Shown one piece after another: positions 42,493 through 53,439 of a stretch of DNA of 64,000 nt (the first letter of the stretch is position 1; the number at the start of each line of letters is the position of its first letter). The notes under the pieces were generated by a model that was given only the letters and a program-made list of their open reading frames with translations, was not told the origin of the DNA and did no database searches. The stretch is taken from contig CM069446.1 in assembly GCA_035610835.1 (NCBI GenBank), positions 70,045,062 through 70,109,061 of the forward strand. Direction: 5' to 3'. A program made the position numbers and the translations under genes. The stretch comes from Ophiura sarsii (Eukaryota; Echinodermata; Ophiuroidea; Amphilepidida; Ophiuridae).

Positions 42493-42688
42493 GAATGAGA
42501 ATAAAGGTATTGTTTTTAGACCGTACCCGTGTTATATTGTCTGACATAAATGCGTTCGATAGTATTATTTTTTGCGTAGAACAACTCCGCCTGCGGCGTC
42601 ATTGTTCTACTTAAAATAATACTATCGTCCGCATTTATGTCAGACAATATAACACGGGTACGGTCTAAAAACAATACCCTTATTCTCT
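42493..42688. repeat. Near-perfect 196-bp palindrome
   Basis: Arms of about 90 bp (AATAAAGGTATTGTTTTTAG..ACCGTACCCGTGTTATATTG..TCTGACATAAATGCG..CGATAGTATTATTTT) with a short GC-rich centre (GCCTGCGGCG). Very few mismatches. Confidence 0.9.
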
Positions 42689-42994
42689 AATTATATCAAT
42701 GATAGAAATTAAAAGGATCATTGTAGAGAAACCTTTTTTTCTCTTCCCTACCTCTTCCATTTGTCTCATCCTTGACTTTATTCAGCTCATCATTATGCTA
42801 CGGTTTTTTTTTTATGAAAGTGCAGTTTTACAGTTCAAAAAGAATTGTCTGTATTTTAGCAACACAGATAGCTGTTTGTAAGTTTGGTACCAAAATGATA
42901 TTACAAGTCTTCTCTATCCAAATATGTTTTATTTTTATACTGCGAATTATTCAACCGGGGCTATAACGGAGGTCAACCATGTTTGACGGAGGTC

Positions 42995-43384
42995 TACACT
43001 CTAAGAAATTAAAGAACCCTTTTTTGTCCTGCCAGGAGAACCCTTAAAGGTTCTTTAAAGAACCAAAAATAGTTCCCCAAACGTGATACAGAACCATTTT
43101 TGGTTGATACAGAACCATTTTTGGTTCTATGAAGAACCTTGTTTGGTTCTTCAATTTTCAAGAACCTTTTTTGAAGGTTCAAGAGAGAGGTTCCTTATAG
43201 AACCTTCAAAAAAGGTTCTTGAAAATTGAAGAACCCCAAAAGGTTCTTCATCGAACCAAAAATGGTTCTGTATCAACCAAAAATGGTTCTGTATCATGTT
43301 TGGGGAACTATTTTTGGTTCTTTAAAGAACCTTTAAGGGTTCTCCTGGCAGGACAACTTTAGAACCATTTTTTCTAAGCGTGTA
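42995..43384. mobile_element. GGTTCT-type MITE (TA-flanked), long copy
   Basis: The same ends as 1403-1677, with extra internal inverted GGTTCTTGAAAATTGAAGAA and CCATTTTTGGTTGATACAG blocks. Almost the whole element is self-complementary. Confidence 0.8.
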
Positions 43385-43534
43385 CTGTTTCGTCTCCGCA
43401 ACCCGTTATGCTTGAATCCATCATATCCGGACTGCTGGCCATTTCAAAAAGTTTTAGTTAATGTCCTAAAACTGTTGCACTATGAATATTTTATTGTTAT
43501 CTTTAATAGATAGCTGCCCTACATACAGTACATG

Positions 43535-44103
43535 TACAGTCATCAAAAAAAGTAACTATACAGGTAACAAATGGGCTTCTAACTCTTAAAATATATATCC
43601 TACCTAAAAAAATTAAATTATAAAGTTGTTGAAAAATTTGTCTTCTTTAATATGAGATATTGCACGCTAGGATCAGGTGATTATTGAGGAGGTGGCACTC
43701 AAAAATGTAAGGAGAAGTCCGATTTTCATTTTCACATTTTTATTTTCTACACGCGGACCAATCTACGGGTATCTTATTGATTACCGGTAGTGCAATTGGG
43801 GGATGCATGCGCAGGTTGGACAGTCGGCCGCATTGTTCCGATGGATCAATACGCCACACACACGCTACCTGTCATTCTCTCCCCCGTGTTGAAATGTAAA
43901 ATGTGAATTTGAAATTGTGACTTTACCTTACATTTTGGATTGTCGCTTCTTAAATATTCAACCGATCCTAGCGTGCAATATCTCATATTAAAGACGATAA
44001 ATTTCTCAACAACTTTATGATTTAATATTTCTAGGTAGGATATATATTTTTAGAGTTAAAAGTACATTTATTACCTGTATAGTTACTTTTTTTGATGACT
44101 GTA
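43535..44103. mobile_element. Tc1/mariner-like fold-back MITE
   Basis: TACAGTCATCAAAAAAAGTA..ACTATACAGGTAA and inverse, TA-flanked, with arms of about 150 bp including ATGAGATATTGCACGCTAGG. A fragment of the same arm lies at about 57545-57600. Confidence 0.8.
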
Positions 44104-44212
44104 TAGCGATAGTTCCATTGCTATCTTTGGTAGATAAAAAGCACATTATGATGAAATTTCTGGAGTTAACTTGGCCCATGTAAGATAAGCCCAATAACCT
44201 CTTGAACTTTGT

Positions 44213-44427
44213 AACACTTTCCACGGCAGCTGTATTTTAACCATATACTTTCAAGGTCTATCTCAAGGATTACTGAACCAATACTAGGCATGTTTGTACT
44301 TATTCTAATGCATTTCTCATGCCGATTCTAAATATGGCAATGACATTCAATAGTTTTGACATTTTCGAAACATTTTGTAAAATATTGGAATGTTGTCTGC
44401 AGACGCCTGCCGCATGGAAAGTGTTAA
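44213..44427 (+). mobile_element. CACTTTCC-family MITE
   Basis: CACTTTCCACGGCAGCTG to GCCTGCCGCATGGAAAGTGTTAA; internally deleted between the left tip and TTTCAAGGTCTATCTCAAGG. Confidence 0.85.
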
Positions 44428-44469
44428 CGCTATTCCAATCAAAATGTCATCACAGACCAAAAAAGATTT

Positions 44470-44710
44470 GACGGTCTTCCCACGATGCATTGTGCGAATG
44501 CCAGCCAACTAAAGCTTTTTTCACACGATGCATTTGTCGAGCTCTTAAGTTTAGAAATAAGAAAAAAAGAACTAGAACCTAAGAGCTCCAACGATGAATG
44601 CGCTATGAAGCTATGATTGTGTGCATATGTCTATGGGAACCGAGACAAATTGGAGACCAGAATTAGGGCATTATGCATAAACGCAATGCATTGTGGTGGT
44701 GTCTTTAAAA
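44470..44710 (+). repeat. Dispersed repeat R1 (copy without MITE)
   Basis: GGTCTTCCCACGATGCATTG..AGAACCTAAGAGCTCCAACG..TGTGGTGGTGTCTTTAAAATC. The same sequence occurs at 50325-50594, where it is interrupted at TTAA by a CACTTTCC element. Confidence 0.85.
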
Positions 44711-44996
44711 TCTTCTTTGATCACAGACATTGCTATTGAATGTTTTTTTCCTCTACTAAATTGTGGCTTTGAAGCGCTGAGACCTGAGAACATCTGAAAT
44801 GCATTTTCACTAAGCCTGGGTAGGTTGAACTGTAGTCACAATATGTATTTATTTATAGAACTTTTAGTAAGTCAAGAAACAAATACCATTAAAGTTCATA
44901 TGCATCAGACATACTCTCCTTATACACAGGGGATAGATGTCAATTTCAGCTTGGACAAAAGAGGAGGAGGAAACACAACGCGATCGACCTTGTTAA

Positions 44997-45693
44997 AGGA
45001 GGGGTCCCGCAAGCACAACATTGAGCATTAGGCAAACAAAAAAAAGTAATGTTGTCCTCCACAGCTTTCAGAGAGGAGGGGCGGGCGGGCGGATTTATTT
45101 TAATTTTTTAATTTTCTTATACCAGGGGAAGTTCACAGTTCAGCCAACAAGAAGTTGTAATCACTTTAAGAGTCACACATATATGATATAAACACTTAAT
45201 TTAATATTCAATGCCATTTAAACTGTTTAAAAAAAAATCTGAAAAGAAGAAGAAAAATCGGAGCGGGCCTAAATCTGACGAGCGGGCGGTTGAGGACAAC
45301 ATTACAATTTTTATTTTTTTTGCCTTATTTGTTATGAAAATAATGATCGCGCCGAAATTGCGTAACTGTATAGAACAAAACATCACAAAAACGAATAAAA
45401 ACTGCCATCTCTCAACATGCAATTATTCAAATTCGTGGCGATCGAAAGTCCCGGTGTCGATGACGTCATGGTTATCGGTGCTCAAATTTGCGGATGTGCG
45501 TTGTATAACTGTGACTTCATCAACACCGGGACTTTTGATCGCCACGAATTTTAAAAATTGCATGTTGAGAGATGGCGGTTTTTATTCGTCTTTGTCATAA
45601 GTGTGGTGTTTTGTTCTATATAATTACAAAAGTTGAGCTCGATAGTTATTTTTCTAACATGTAATGCACAATGTTGCGCTTGCGGGACCCTCC
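44997..45693. mobile_element. GGAGGGGTCC fold-back element with nested insertion
   Basis: TTAA at 44993-44996 and 45694-45697. Arms AGGAGGGGTCCCGCAAGCAC and inverse; inner arms GGCGATCGAAAGTCCCGGTG and inverse. Interrupted at 45031-45324 by a Harbinger-like MITE. Confidence 0.85.
45031..45324 (+). mobile_element. PIF/Harbinger-like MITE, TTGTCCTC subtype, nested
   Basis: Flanked by TTA (45028-45030, 45325-45327). GGCAAACAAA..AATGTTGTCCTCCACAGC to GAGGACAACATTACAATTT..TTGCC. The uninterrupted host sequence GCATTATTTGTTA is present at 57088. Confidence 0.85.
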
Positions 45694-45699
45694 TTAACT

Positions 45700-46550
45700 A
45701 AATCCCTATTTCTATTCAAATTTACAATAGATCTGACAACTGTGTACCCTGTGTGTGCAATCTATTTGCCTCTGGTATAAACGACTAGAGGGTTCTGCAT
45801 ACAATTGCTTATACATTTCTATCTGAAAGAAATTCACTAAATCTTACTAGACGCTCTGAAGCACCGTTAATTGGAAGCGCAAATTGTTAAATATCAAATA
45901 AATATGTTGAGAAACGTGTAACTTCAATGAGTAAAACGGTCTTGATAATATTAACCTATTTTGACAAATTAAATTTGATGGAATTGCATTAAATATCAAC
46001 GCTCAATGTTCCGGTTATATGCAGGTAATCAAAGAATTCACAAATTGTAGCTAAAGAAAAATAAGTCACGACACCATTTTCAATTTAAGTGCTCCAGACT
46101 GTCCCTTCTTCCTATAGTGCATCAAATTTTATAATCAAATCATACTCTGCCACAACTATCAATGGGTCCATATACTTAAAACACGGTATGTCTTTTCATT
46201 GGATCGCAATGAGCGAGTACAAACTCATCATGATAGATACTATTCCTATACCATATCACGATTCCACAACGATTTAACCCCTGGGGTCTACCTGTCTATC
46301 TTACAGTGGTTCTGATTGGTTTATTACAAGATGTACTCATATGAATAGCCAATTCAAATGCAGCTTGTAAAAGGTTTCACTCCCATCTTTATCAGGGATA
46401 CAATTATTCTAACAATGTCTCTCATTGGTGCAATAAATGATGCAATTAACCTATCGGCTGGTAGTTCACAGGGGGTTAACGGGGGCAGCAGAAATGTTCT
46501 CACAGGTGCAGCTAGCTAGTGTCCCCCTCGATCCCTGGGTGGTACACCTT
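45700..46550. other. Intergenic, no gene seen
   Basis: Nothing recognised. Confidence 0.5.
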
Positions 46551-46551
46551 A

Positions 46552-46989
46552 CAGCGTGTTTCTACTGGGGCACTGCAAAGTTAACGGTAAGTTTTAACCT
46601 TTAGTTTTTACGGTAAGATTTAATGGTAAGATTTAACGGTAAGTTTTGATCCCCCCTGTTTCTACTCGCGAAAAGTCACCGCTAAGTTTATCAATCCTAG
46701 TCGATGGGCCACGACATTTGACCTTTTGTTATACCAAACAATGCCGCCCACCTCAAAAAGACTGCCTCATAATGCGTATAATCCAGCGTGACACGGGTCA
46801 CTGAACTTAACATTAAGATTAAACGACTAGCTGTTTCTACTGGGAAAGTAACCGTTAGTAACAGGTAACAAACCTCGTTTGTGAAGGTTTTTGCAGTTAC
46901 AAAACTTACCGTTAATTAACGTTAACTGGCTGTTTCTACCGGGTAAACTTACTGGTAATTAACGTTAAGTTCCCCAATAAAAACACGCT
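46552..46989. mobile_element. MITE with AGCGTGTTTCTACTGGGG ends
   Basis: CAGCGTGTTTCTACTGGGG at the left; the inverse (CCCCAATAAAAACACGCTC) at the right. The interior repeats GTTTCTACTGGG and TTAACGGTAAG/CTTACCGTTAA in both directions. Confidence 0.75.
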
Positions 46990-47350
46990 CATAGGGTCCC
47001 ACCTACTGAAAATATGCTACATGTTTGAAAACGATATCAGATGTTGTGTGTGTGTGTGGGTAGTATACCCATGGGTTCAGGGATTAGTGCATGCATGGCA
47101 ATGTCCACCCCCACTTGATTCTTCCATAATCCCTACAGCTGAGAGCGAAGACTCACAAAGATAAAGTTTATAGCACAATGTAAAATGTTAAACATTTAAC
47201 CTTATCAACACTAATCTGTAGATCAAGTTTAAAACACTGTTTTCAGATTATAAATAGAAAATGTAATTTGTGCTGGAATCTCCTGAAGAAAGTCCTGGGA
47301 CAGTTGTTGCATTATACAGCTATCTGCTGAAGGTATTGGTAAAATGTAAT
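46990..47350. other. Intergenic, no gene seen
   Basis: Short (GT)n at 47045-47060; nothing else. Confidence 0.5.
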
Positions 47351-47352
47351 TA

Positions 47353-47842
47353 CGAGGGGCATTCAATAAATACCTGCAACCGTTGAAAATCTCTGAATCG
47401 TGACATGTGTCGATCAAATAAACTTATGATACTTAAACTGTAAGTCTTACCCCTTTCTCATGAAAAATTTCAAACATTTCGGCCATTCTTATCATGCAAT
47501 TTCAGTACTATAAACATCATGGTTTCTGGGCACTGAAAATTGACAAGAATCAGCATTATAAATCAAGCGCCAATATTAACACTGTTAACGCATGTATCTT
47601 AATGCATACCATAAACTTGTCTTTCAAATTTCCCGCCATTGTAACATTTAATTCCATAACCAGTGCCCTGAGATCACGGTATTCACAGTGCTGAAATGTA
47701 ATGATAAAATGACCTACGTGTTCGAAAATCTCTGTGAGAAAAGGGTAAGACTTACAGTTTAAGTATCATAAGTTTATTTTACTGACACGTGTCACGGTTC
47801 AGAGACTTTCAATGGTTGCAGGAATTTATTGAATGCCCCTCG
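47353..47842. mobile_element. Mariner-like fold-back MITE
   Basis: TA then CGAGGGGCATTCAATAAATA..CCTGCAACC, with the inverse at the right followed by TA. Inner arms GTAAGTCTTACCCCTTTCTC and inverse. CGAGGGGCATTCAATAA-type ends are known from mariner elements. Confidence 0.8.
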
Positions 47843-47869
47843 TATGTAGTGCTATACTACTCAGATAGC

Positions 47870-48635
47870 AATAGATGTTATTATCTTTTTAAACTGCTCT
47901 GCATAGAAATGTCTTTTCTGTTTGCTGCTATCTACTGGCGATAGCAATCGATATGTCATTACTATATGCTGCTATCTACTGAAGATAGCAATGGAGCTGT
48001 CACTAAGATTTGCTGCTATCTACTGAAGACAGCTAGCGATGTCATTATTATTATATGTTGCTATCTACTGAAGATAGCAATCCAAATATGTCATTATTTT
48101 GTGCTGATATCTGCTGAAGATAAAAATTGATGTCATAACTAGTGCTGCTATCTACTGAAGATAGCCATTGATATGTCATTAATGTATGCTGCTATCTACT
48201 GAAGATAGCAATGGAACTGTCACTTAGATTTGCTGCTATCTACTGAAGACAGCAATTGATACCTCATTATTTTATGAAACTATCTACTGAAGATAGCCAT
48301 AGAACTGTCATTAAGTTTTGCTGCCAAGTATTGTACTGAAGACAGCAATTAATGTGTCATTATTTTGTGCTGCTATCAAATGAAGATAGCAATCCAAATA
48401 TGTCATATTTTGTGCTGATATCTACTGAAGATAGCAATTGATGTCATAACTTGTGCTGCCATCTACTGAAGATAGCCATTGATATGTCATTAGTATATGC
48501 TGCTATCTACTAAAGATAGCAATGGAACTGTCACTAAGATTTGCTGCTATCTACTGAAGACAGCAATTTATACATCATTATTTTGTAATACTATCTACCG
48601 AAGATAGCCATAGAACTGTCATTAAGTTTTGTTAT
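47870..48635 (+). repeat. Hairpin-unit minisatellite, first block
   Basis: About 18 degenerate units of 38-48 bp built on GCTATCTACTGAAGATAGC, itself a 7-bp-stem hairpin, separated by variable ATTGATATGTCATTA spacers. Stem changes such as AAGACAGC are partly uncompensated. Confidence 0.9.
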
Positions 48636-49365
48636 TACACCTCATACATATTTATAAGGGTATACTCTTTTTTGATTGGTTCATTTTTAATTAACCATGT
48701 CGAATAAATACAAATACCTACCGAATGTTTGTTTAGGTTTATTGTACTACCAAACATGCAAGAGTTTGAACTACTTCCCGCTGATCAACACCGTCACCCG
48801 AATCAATTCTAGAGCCTATGAATATTACGTACATGTTAAACGGTGACGCCAAGTACGAGGTTGCTTGACAACAACAAACATGGCGTCGTCTGCTAAACAT
48901 CTGGCGAAGAAATTCGTGAACTAAACAGACGCAGATTTAAGGCTTCTTTTGGATAATTATGCTGCATCAAAATCCGTGAAGGTCTGCAGCAATGATTGTG
49001 AAGAACTAGGAAACGGGTTTAAATGATATTGTTCTTCTGCCAGTGGAATTGTGTTTGCCGCTTCTTGGCTCGCTGTGTGTACTGTAGGTGTAGGTAGGCA
49101 TATAGGCCTACTACTACGACTACGTGGGAGCAACGTAAGCTTTTTTTAATTTTTAATTACGTTTAGACAATGAAATATGTATGAGGTGTAACAAAACAAA
49201 TACAACATGGTTTCTTTCGGGAAAGTAGTGCAAACTACTGGCACTTGGTGTTGGATGACTGGTGACTACCTCCCTCCGCTCCGCGTCGAGAGGTAGTCAC
49301 CAGTCATCCAACACCGCGGGACCAGTAGTTTGTACTACTTTTCCTCAAACCACATTGTATTTGTT
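48636..49365. mobile_element. Composite insertion splitting the hairpin minisatellite
   Basis: ATTACACCTCATACAT at about 48635 is inverted at about 49180 (ATGTATGAGGTGTAAC). A second near-perfect palindrome follows at 49194-49366 (ACAAATACAA..ACTACTGG..GTGTTGGATGACTGGTGACT, then inverse). The array resumes right afterwards. Confidence 0.7.
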
Positions 49366-49590
49366 AACTGCTAAGTATTGTACTGAAGATAGCAATCAAT
49401 GTGTCATTATTTTGTGCTGCTATCAAATGAAGATAACAATCCAAATATGTCATTATTTGGTGGTCCTGCTGAAGAGATAGCAATCGATATCATAATTTGT
49501 GCTGCTATCTACTGAAGATAGCCATTGATATGTCATTATTTTGTGCTGCTATATTTGCTGCTATCTACTAAAGATAGCAATGGGAGGGGC
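49366..49590 (+). repeat. Hairpin-unit minisatellite, second block
   Basis: Continues the 47870-48635 array with the same CTATC..GAAGATAGC units (about five). Confidence 0.85.
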
Positions 49591-49619
49591 CATTCAACAT
49601 TTTTGATAGGAGTATGTGT

Positions 49620-49905
49620 GGTCCAGTGAAATAGTTGCCGGTCTCCTAATCATAAGGTTGTGAGTTCTAGCCCGCTGGTGCCAATGTGTTTAAGTCCTTG
49701 GGCAAGGCACTTAGTCTACATTGCCTACTAGGGGGTTACTATATATATGGGTTTTGTATGTTTGTTCATGTTGGTTTATGTAGCAACTTGGCGCTGATTT
49801 AGCTGCTGCCTGGACGTTGCATTGTTTAATAATGTATTTAATTTGTAATATTGTTACAATTCAGCCGGTTGGCTGCGTTGACAATAAAAAAAAGGGGGAA
49901 AAAAG
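49620..49905 (+). mobile_element. tRNA-derived SINE with LINE-like tail
   Basis: TGGTCCAGTGAAATAGTTGC (A-box-like), AAGGTTGTGAGTTCTAGCCC (B-box-like), GTCCTTGGGCAAGGCACTTA body, tail ATTCAGCCGGTTGGCTGCG..TGACAATAAA, then A-rich. The body motif is known from many invertebrate SINEs. Confidence 0.75.
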
Positions 49906-50324
49906 GGGAAAAAGGAAAAAAAAGAGTGTGCCATAGGTGTTAGTAAACTGTTTTTTCAGTAACAGGAGCTCCCCAATTCCAATTTTTTACCATTTATTTG
50001 AAAGTTTGAATATTATAGAGATAATTATTTCCCAATATTTTATTTTCATAATATTTTTCTGACACAATTTTCCTTCAAAATCTCACACAAATGTGTGTTT
50101 TTCTTCTGACAATGAATGTACAAATCATGCAGAAATCAGTTGATAACGGGGTACACAGTTTGTAACATTTACCAAATTAAATGATCCTATAATTTTATCA
50201 CAGCAAAGCATGTTAAAAAATCTATTTACAAAGAATATCAAAGCTTCAACTGGTAATCCCCCTGCTCCCATGTGGGCTGGATGCCAGCTCTCTGACGCAA
50301 AACATCCTCTTACCCCAAAGAAGA
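49906..50324. other. Intergenic, no gene seen
   Basis: Nothing recognised. Confidence 0.5.
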
Positions 50325-50594
50325 TTGTAAGGTCTTCCCACAATGCATTGTGTGAACGCCAGCCAACTAAAGCTTTTTTCACCACGATGCATTTGTCGAA
50401 CTCGTAAGTTTTAGAAATGAGAAAAAGGAACACTGATAACTAATTTATTCATTGATGTAAACTAGAACCTAAGAGCTCCAACGATGAACGCTCTATGGAG
50501 CCGTGATTGTGTGCATATGTCTATGGGAGCCAAGACATATTGGAGACCCGAATTAGGTTTTTTTGCAAAAACGCAATGCATTGTGGTGGTGTCT
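50325..50594 (+). repeat. Dispersed repeat R1 (copy interrupted by MITE)
   Basis: Matches 44470-44710, with a 40-bp insertion near 50430 (CACTGATAACTAATTTATTC..). The end GGTGTCTTTAA runs into the MITE; AATC resumes at 50842. Confidence 0.85.
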
Positions 50595-50598
50595 TTAA

Positions 50599-50837
50599 CA
50601 CTTTCCATGCGGCTATTAGTTTTACCATATACAAAACAGATTTTTCAGAAACCTTTCCCAACTTTCAAGGTCTACCTCAAGAATTACTTAACCAATACTA
50701 GGCATGTTTGTACTTATTTCAATGCATTTCTCGTGGTGATTCCAAATATGGTAATGATATTCAATAATGTTGACATTTTTGAAACATTTTGTCAACATTT
50801 GGAATGTCGTCTGCAGCCGCCTGCCGCATGGAAAGCG
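50599..50837 (+). mobile_element. CACTTTCC-family MITE, intact reference copy
   Basis: 239 bp: CACTTTCCATGCGGCTATTAG..GACGACATTCC-type arms..GCCTGCCGCATGGAAAGCG, with TTAA at 50595-50598 and 50838-50841. The best copy for defining the family. Confidence 0.9.
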
Positions 50838-50864
50838 TTAAAATCAAGTGTTTTAAATCTTGCT

Positions 50865-51116
50865 TAACACCATCCATGCTGCGATTGGTTGAATACCATT
50901 TGCACCAAAAAGTTCTTTTCAGAAAATGTTCCAACTTTCAAAGCCTATCTCTATAATTACTGCGACAATACTAGGCATGTTGGTACTTACGTTGATGTAT
51001 TTCTCGCGGCGATTCCAAATATCGCAATGGCATTTCAATTATTGTGACATTTTTGAAACGTTTTGTGAACTTTTTGCAACTGTCGTCTGCAGTCGCCTGC
51101 TGCGTGGAAACTATTA
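50865..51116 (+). mobile_element. CACTTTCC-family MITE, old diverged copy
   Basis: TTAACACCATCCATGCTGCG..TTCCAACTTTCAAAGCC..TACTAGGCATGTTGGTACTT..CTGCTGCGTGGAAACTATTAA follows the family in order with about one change in five. Confidence 0.8.
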
Positions 51117-51119
51117 AAC

Positions 51120-52198
51120 GTTGCAGTCAATAGTTAGGTCACCCAAGCCCTATATGAAAGCTATGAAGATTGTTAAACGGGGTCAGTCGTCACAAACATA
51201 CACAAACACAATAGCCAAACAACCTTGCTTTTGTCAACAATCCCTATACACAGAGGACTGCAGTGCAAAAGATTTTCGCCATGTAATCTCTATGGCGGAT
51301 TTCATTCCGTTGTATGAAGCTATGATGTTTGCGTGGTCTTCACTATCTCCAAGCAGATAGAGCAATACGTACATGGACTTTTTTGTAGACGAGGGTTCAT
51401 TTCATGATTTGGTGATGTTTAGAATGAGTTAGGATTCCTGTAATTTCGAAGACCACAGATTTTCAAAACGTGAATTTTCCAACATTTTACGACATAAATT
51501 TGGTCACAAAACGTGTTTAATACTATACATTTTACCGTTCTGCAGATGCTAATGACCCTCCTCTAAAATTCTACATGATTTTTAACACGTTTCTCAGTTT
51601 TTGAGATGCCCAAATAGACCATTTTCTGAAGCTATTTCTAGCAAATATTGTAGTCACTGAGACTCCATTGTTTTCTTGCGTATAACACAATCTGACACGC
51701 AGCGTGACCTCCCTGCTGGCTGGTTGTATACAGATTCTAAACCTGTACCAACTGGTTTGTAACCAGTGATATCAGGAGTTCGCAGACAGTTCACACATGA
51801 CTTACATAGACAAGAATGAGGACAGTTAATACACACACGCACGCCCCATCAGAGGGGGAGGTAATTGACTTATACAACATCTTCTTAGGCTTGTTTTTCT
51901 TGTGGGAATTTTTTTTTTTTCAGTTGGAAAATTGAGAGTTGTGCAATTTTGGTTCTGAACAAGGTTTGAAAATTGACTTAGTGACAAAAAAACCCGTCAT
52001 TTTCATAGGCAGGCCTTTCAAAAAGTATGATTAGTTTATTGAGTGCTGTTGTTTGGAGTTTACTGTTTTTGTTTTGTTTTTTTAAATCGAAGTTTTGGAT
52101 TAAAGTTAACTCCATGAAGGTGGCTGAATAATAAAACAATGTTGAAAAACATAGGACCGTTGTCCTCCATCTTCCCTCACTGAAAGTACCACACTAGT
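51120..52198. other. Intergenic, no gene seen
   Basis: Minus-strand ORF 51654-51842 has a Cys-rich start (CINCPHSCLCKSCVNC) but no recognised fold or splice context. Confidence 0.4.
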
Positions 52199-52201
52199 TT
52201 A

Positions 52202-52495
52202 GGCAAAAAAGAAGAAGAAAAAATTGTGTTGCCCTCAGCGACCGACCCTAAAAGCGTAAAAACTTGGGTCGCATTTTTTTAATTTTTTTTTTTAGAATTA
52301 AATTTGATTTAAAGTGTCTAAATGTTTTGACATAAAACCCTATATATTTCAGCCACAAAAAAAGGATAAAAATTGAAAGAAAAAAAATTTGAAAAAAAAA
52401 AATTTGAAAAAAAAAAAAAAAAAATTCCGACCGACCGACCGACCCGAATTTAATTTTTTGGCACTTGAGGGCAACACAACATTTTTTTGTTGGCC
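52202..52495. mobile_element. PIF/Harbinger-like MITE, CAACACAA subtype
   Basis: TTA-flanked (52199-52201, 52496-52498). GGCAAAAAAG..TTGTGTTGCCCTCAGCGACC and inverse GGGCAACACAACATTT..GTTGGCC. The interior is poly-A with CCGACCGACCGACCGACCC. Confidence 0.8.
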
Positions 52496-52610
52496 TTATT
52501 ATGGTGAACAAGACAAGGCATTAAAATAACCCGTCCCTGTACTTGTAACAAAATATAGCTCACTTATATATCACTGTCTCATGTGATTAAAAGTGATAGG
52601 TTCACCCAAT

Positions 52611-52951
52611 CAAGGTTGCTTAACGCTTTCGTTGAGACAGTCAACAACAGTTCCAAAAGTCCACAACAATTTCCAAAAAATGTCAACATTATTGAATTTC
52701 AAGGTTGCTTAACGCTTTCGTTGAGACAGTCAACAACAGTTCCAAAAGTCCACAAAAATTTCCAAAAAATGTCAACATTATTGAATTTCATCATCATATT
52801 TGGAATCACCACGAGAAATGAATTACAATAAGTACAAACATGCCTAGTATTGTTTCAGTAATTCTTGAGACAGACTTTGAAAGTTGGTAAAGGTTTCTGA
52901 AAATTCTGTTTTGTATAATATGGTAAAACTAATAGACGCGTGGATAGTGTT
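52611..52951 (-). mobile_element. CACTTTCC-family MITE with a 90-bp tandem duplication
   Basis: CAAGGTTGCTTAACGCTTTC..TTCCAAAAAATGTCAACATT..ATTGAATTTC occurs twice (52611-52700, 52701-52790) with one change. The rest follows the inverse family order to GGTAAAACTAATAGACGCGTGG. Confidence 0.85.
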
Positions 52952-52978
52952 AATAACAACATCATCAAAACCACGTTA

Positions 52979-53435
52979 GGCCCCAAATTTTTTTTTGTTA
53001 TGTTGTCCTCGACAGCTTTCAGAGAGGAGGGGTGGGCGGGCGGATTTTTTTTAATTTTTTTTAATTTTTTTAATTTTTTTCTTTTACCAGCAGAAGCTCA
53101 AAGTTCAGCCAACAAGAAGTTAAAATCACTCTAAGAGCCGCACATATATGTTATAAACACTTAATTTAATATTAATGCCATTTAAACTGTTTAAAAAAAA
53201 ATCTGAAAAAAATCTGGGAAAAAAAATCTGAAAAAGAAAAAAATCTGAAAAAATCTGAAAAAATCTGGAAGAAAAAAAAAACGGATTTTTTTTTTTTATA
53301 CAAAAATACGATTTTTTTTTTTAAAAACACAACGATTTAAAAATTTAAAAAAATCAGAAAAAAAAAATCAATCGGAGCGGCCCTAAAATGACGAGCGGGC
53401 GGTCGAGGACAACATAACAATTTCTTTTTTTGGCC
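52979..53435 (+). mobile_element. PIF/Harbinger-like MITE, TTGTCCTC subtype, long copy
   Basis: TTA-flanked. GGCCCC..TATGTTGTCCTCGACAGC..AGAGAGGAGGGG..CAAAGTTCAGCCAACAAGAA..GCCATTTAAACTG.., then repeated AAAAAATCTGAAA blocks, GGAGCGGCCC and the right end. Length differs from others through poly-A/TCTGAAA expansion. Confidence 0.85.
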
Positions 53436-53439
53436 TTAT

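Noticed and set aside
51654..51842. Cys-rich minus-strand ORF as a zinc-finger or RING exon
   Set aside because: The Cys spacing fits no family I know well, and no splice sites or neighbouring exons were found.
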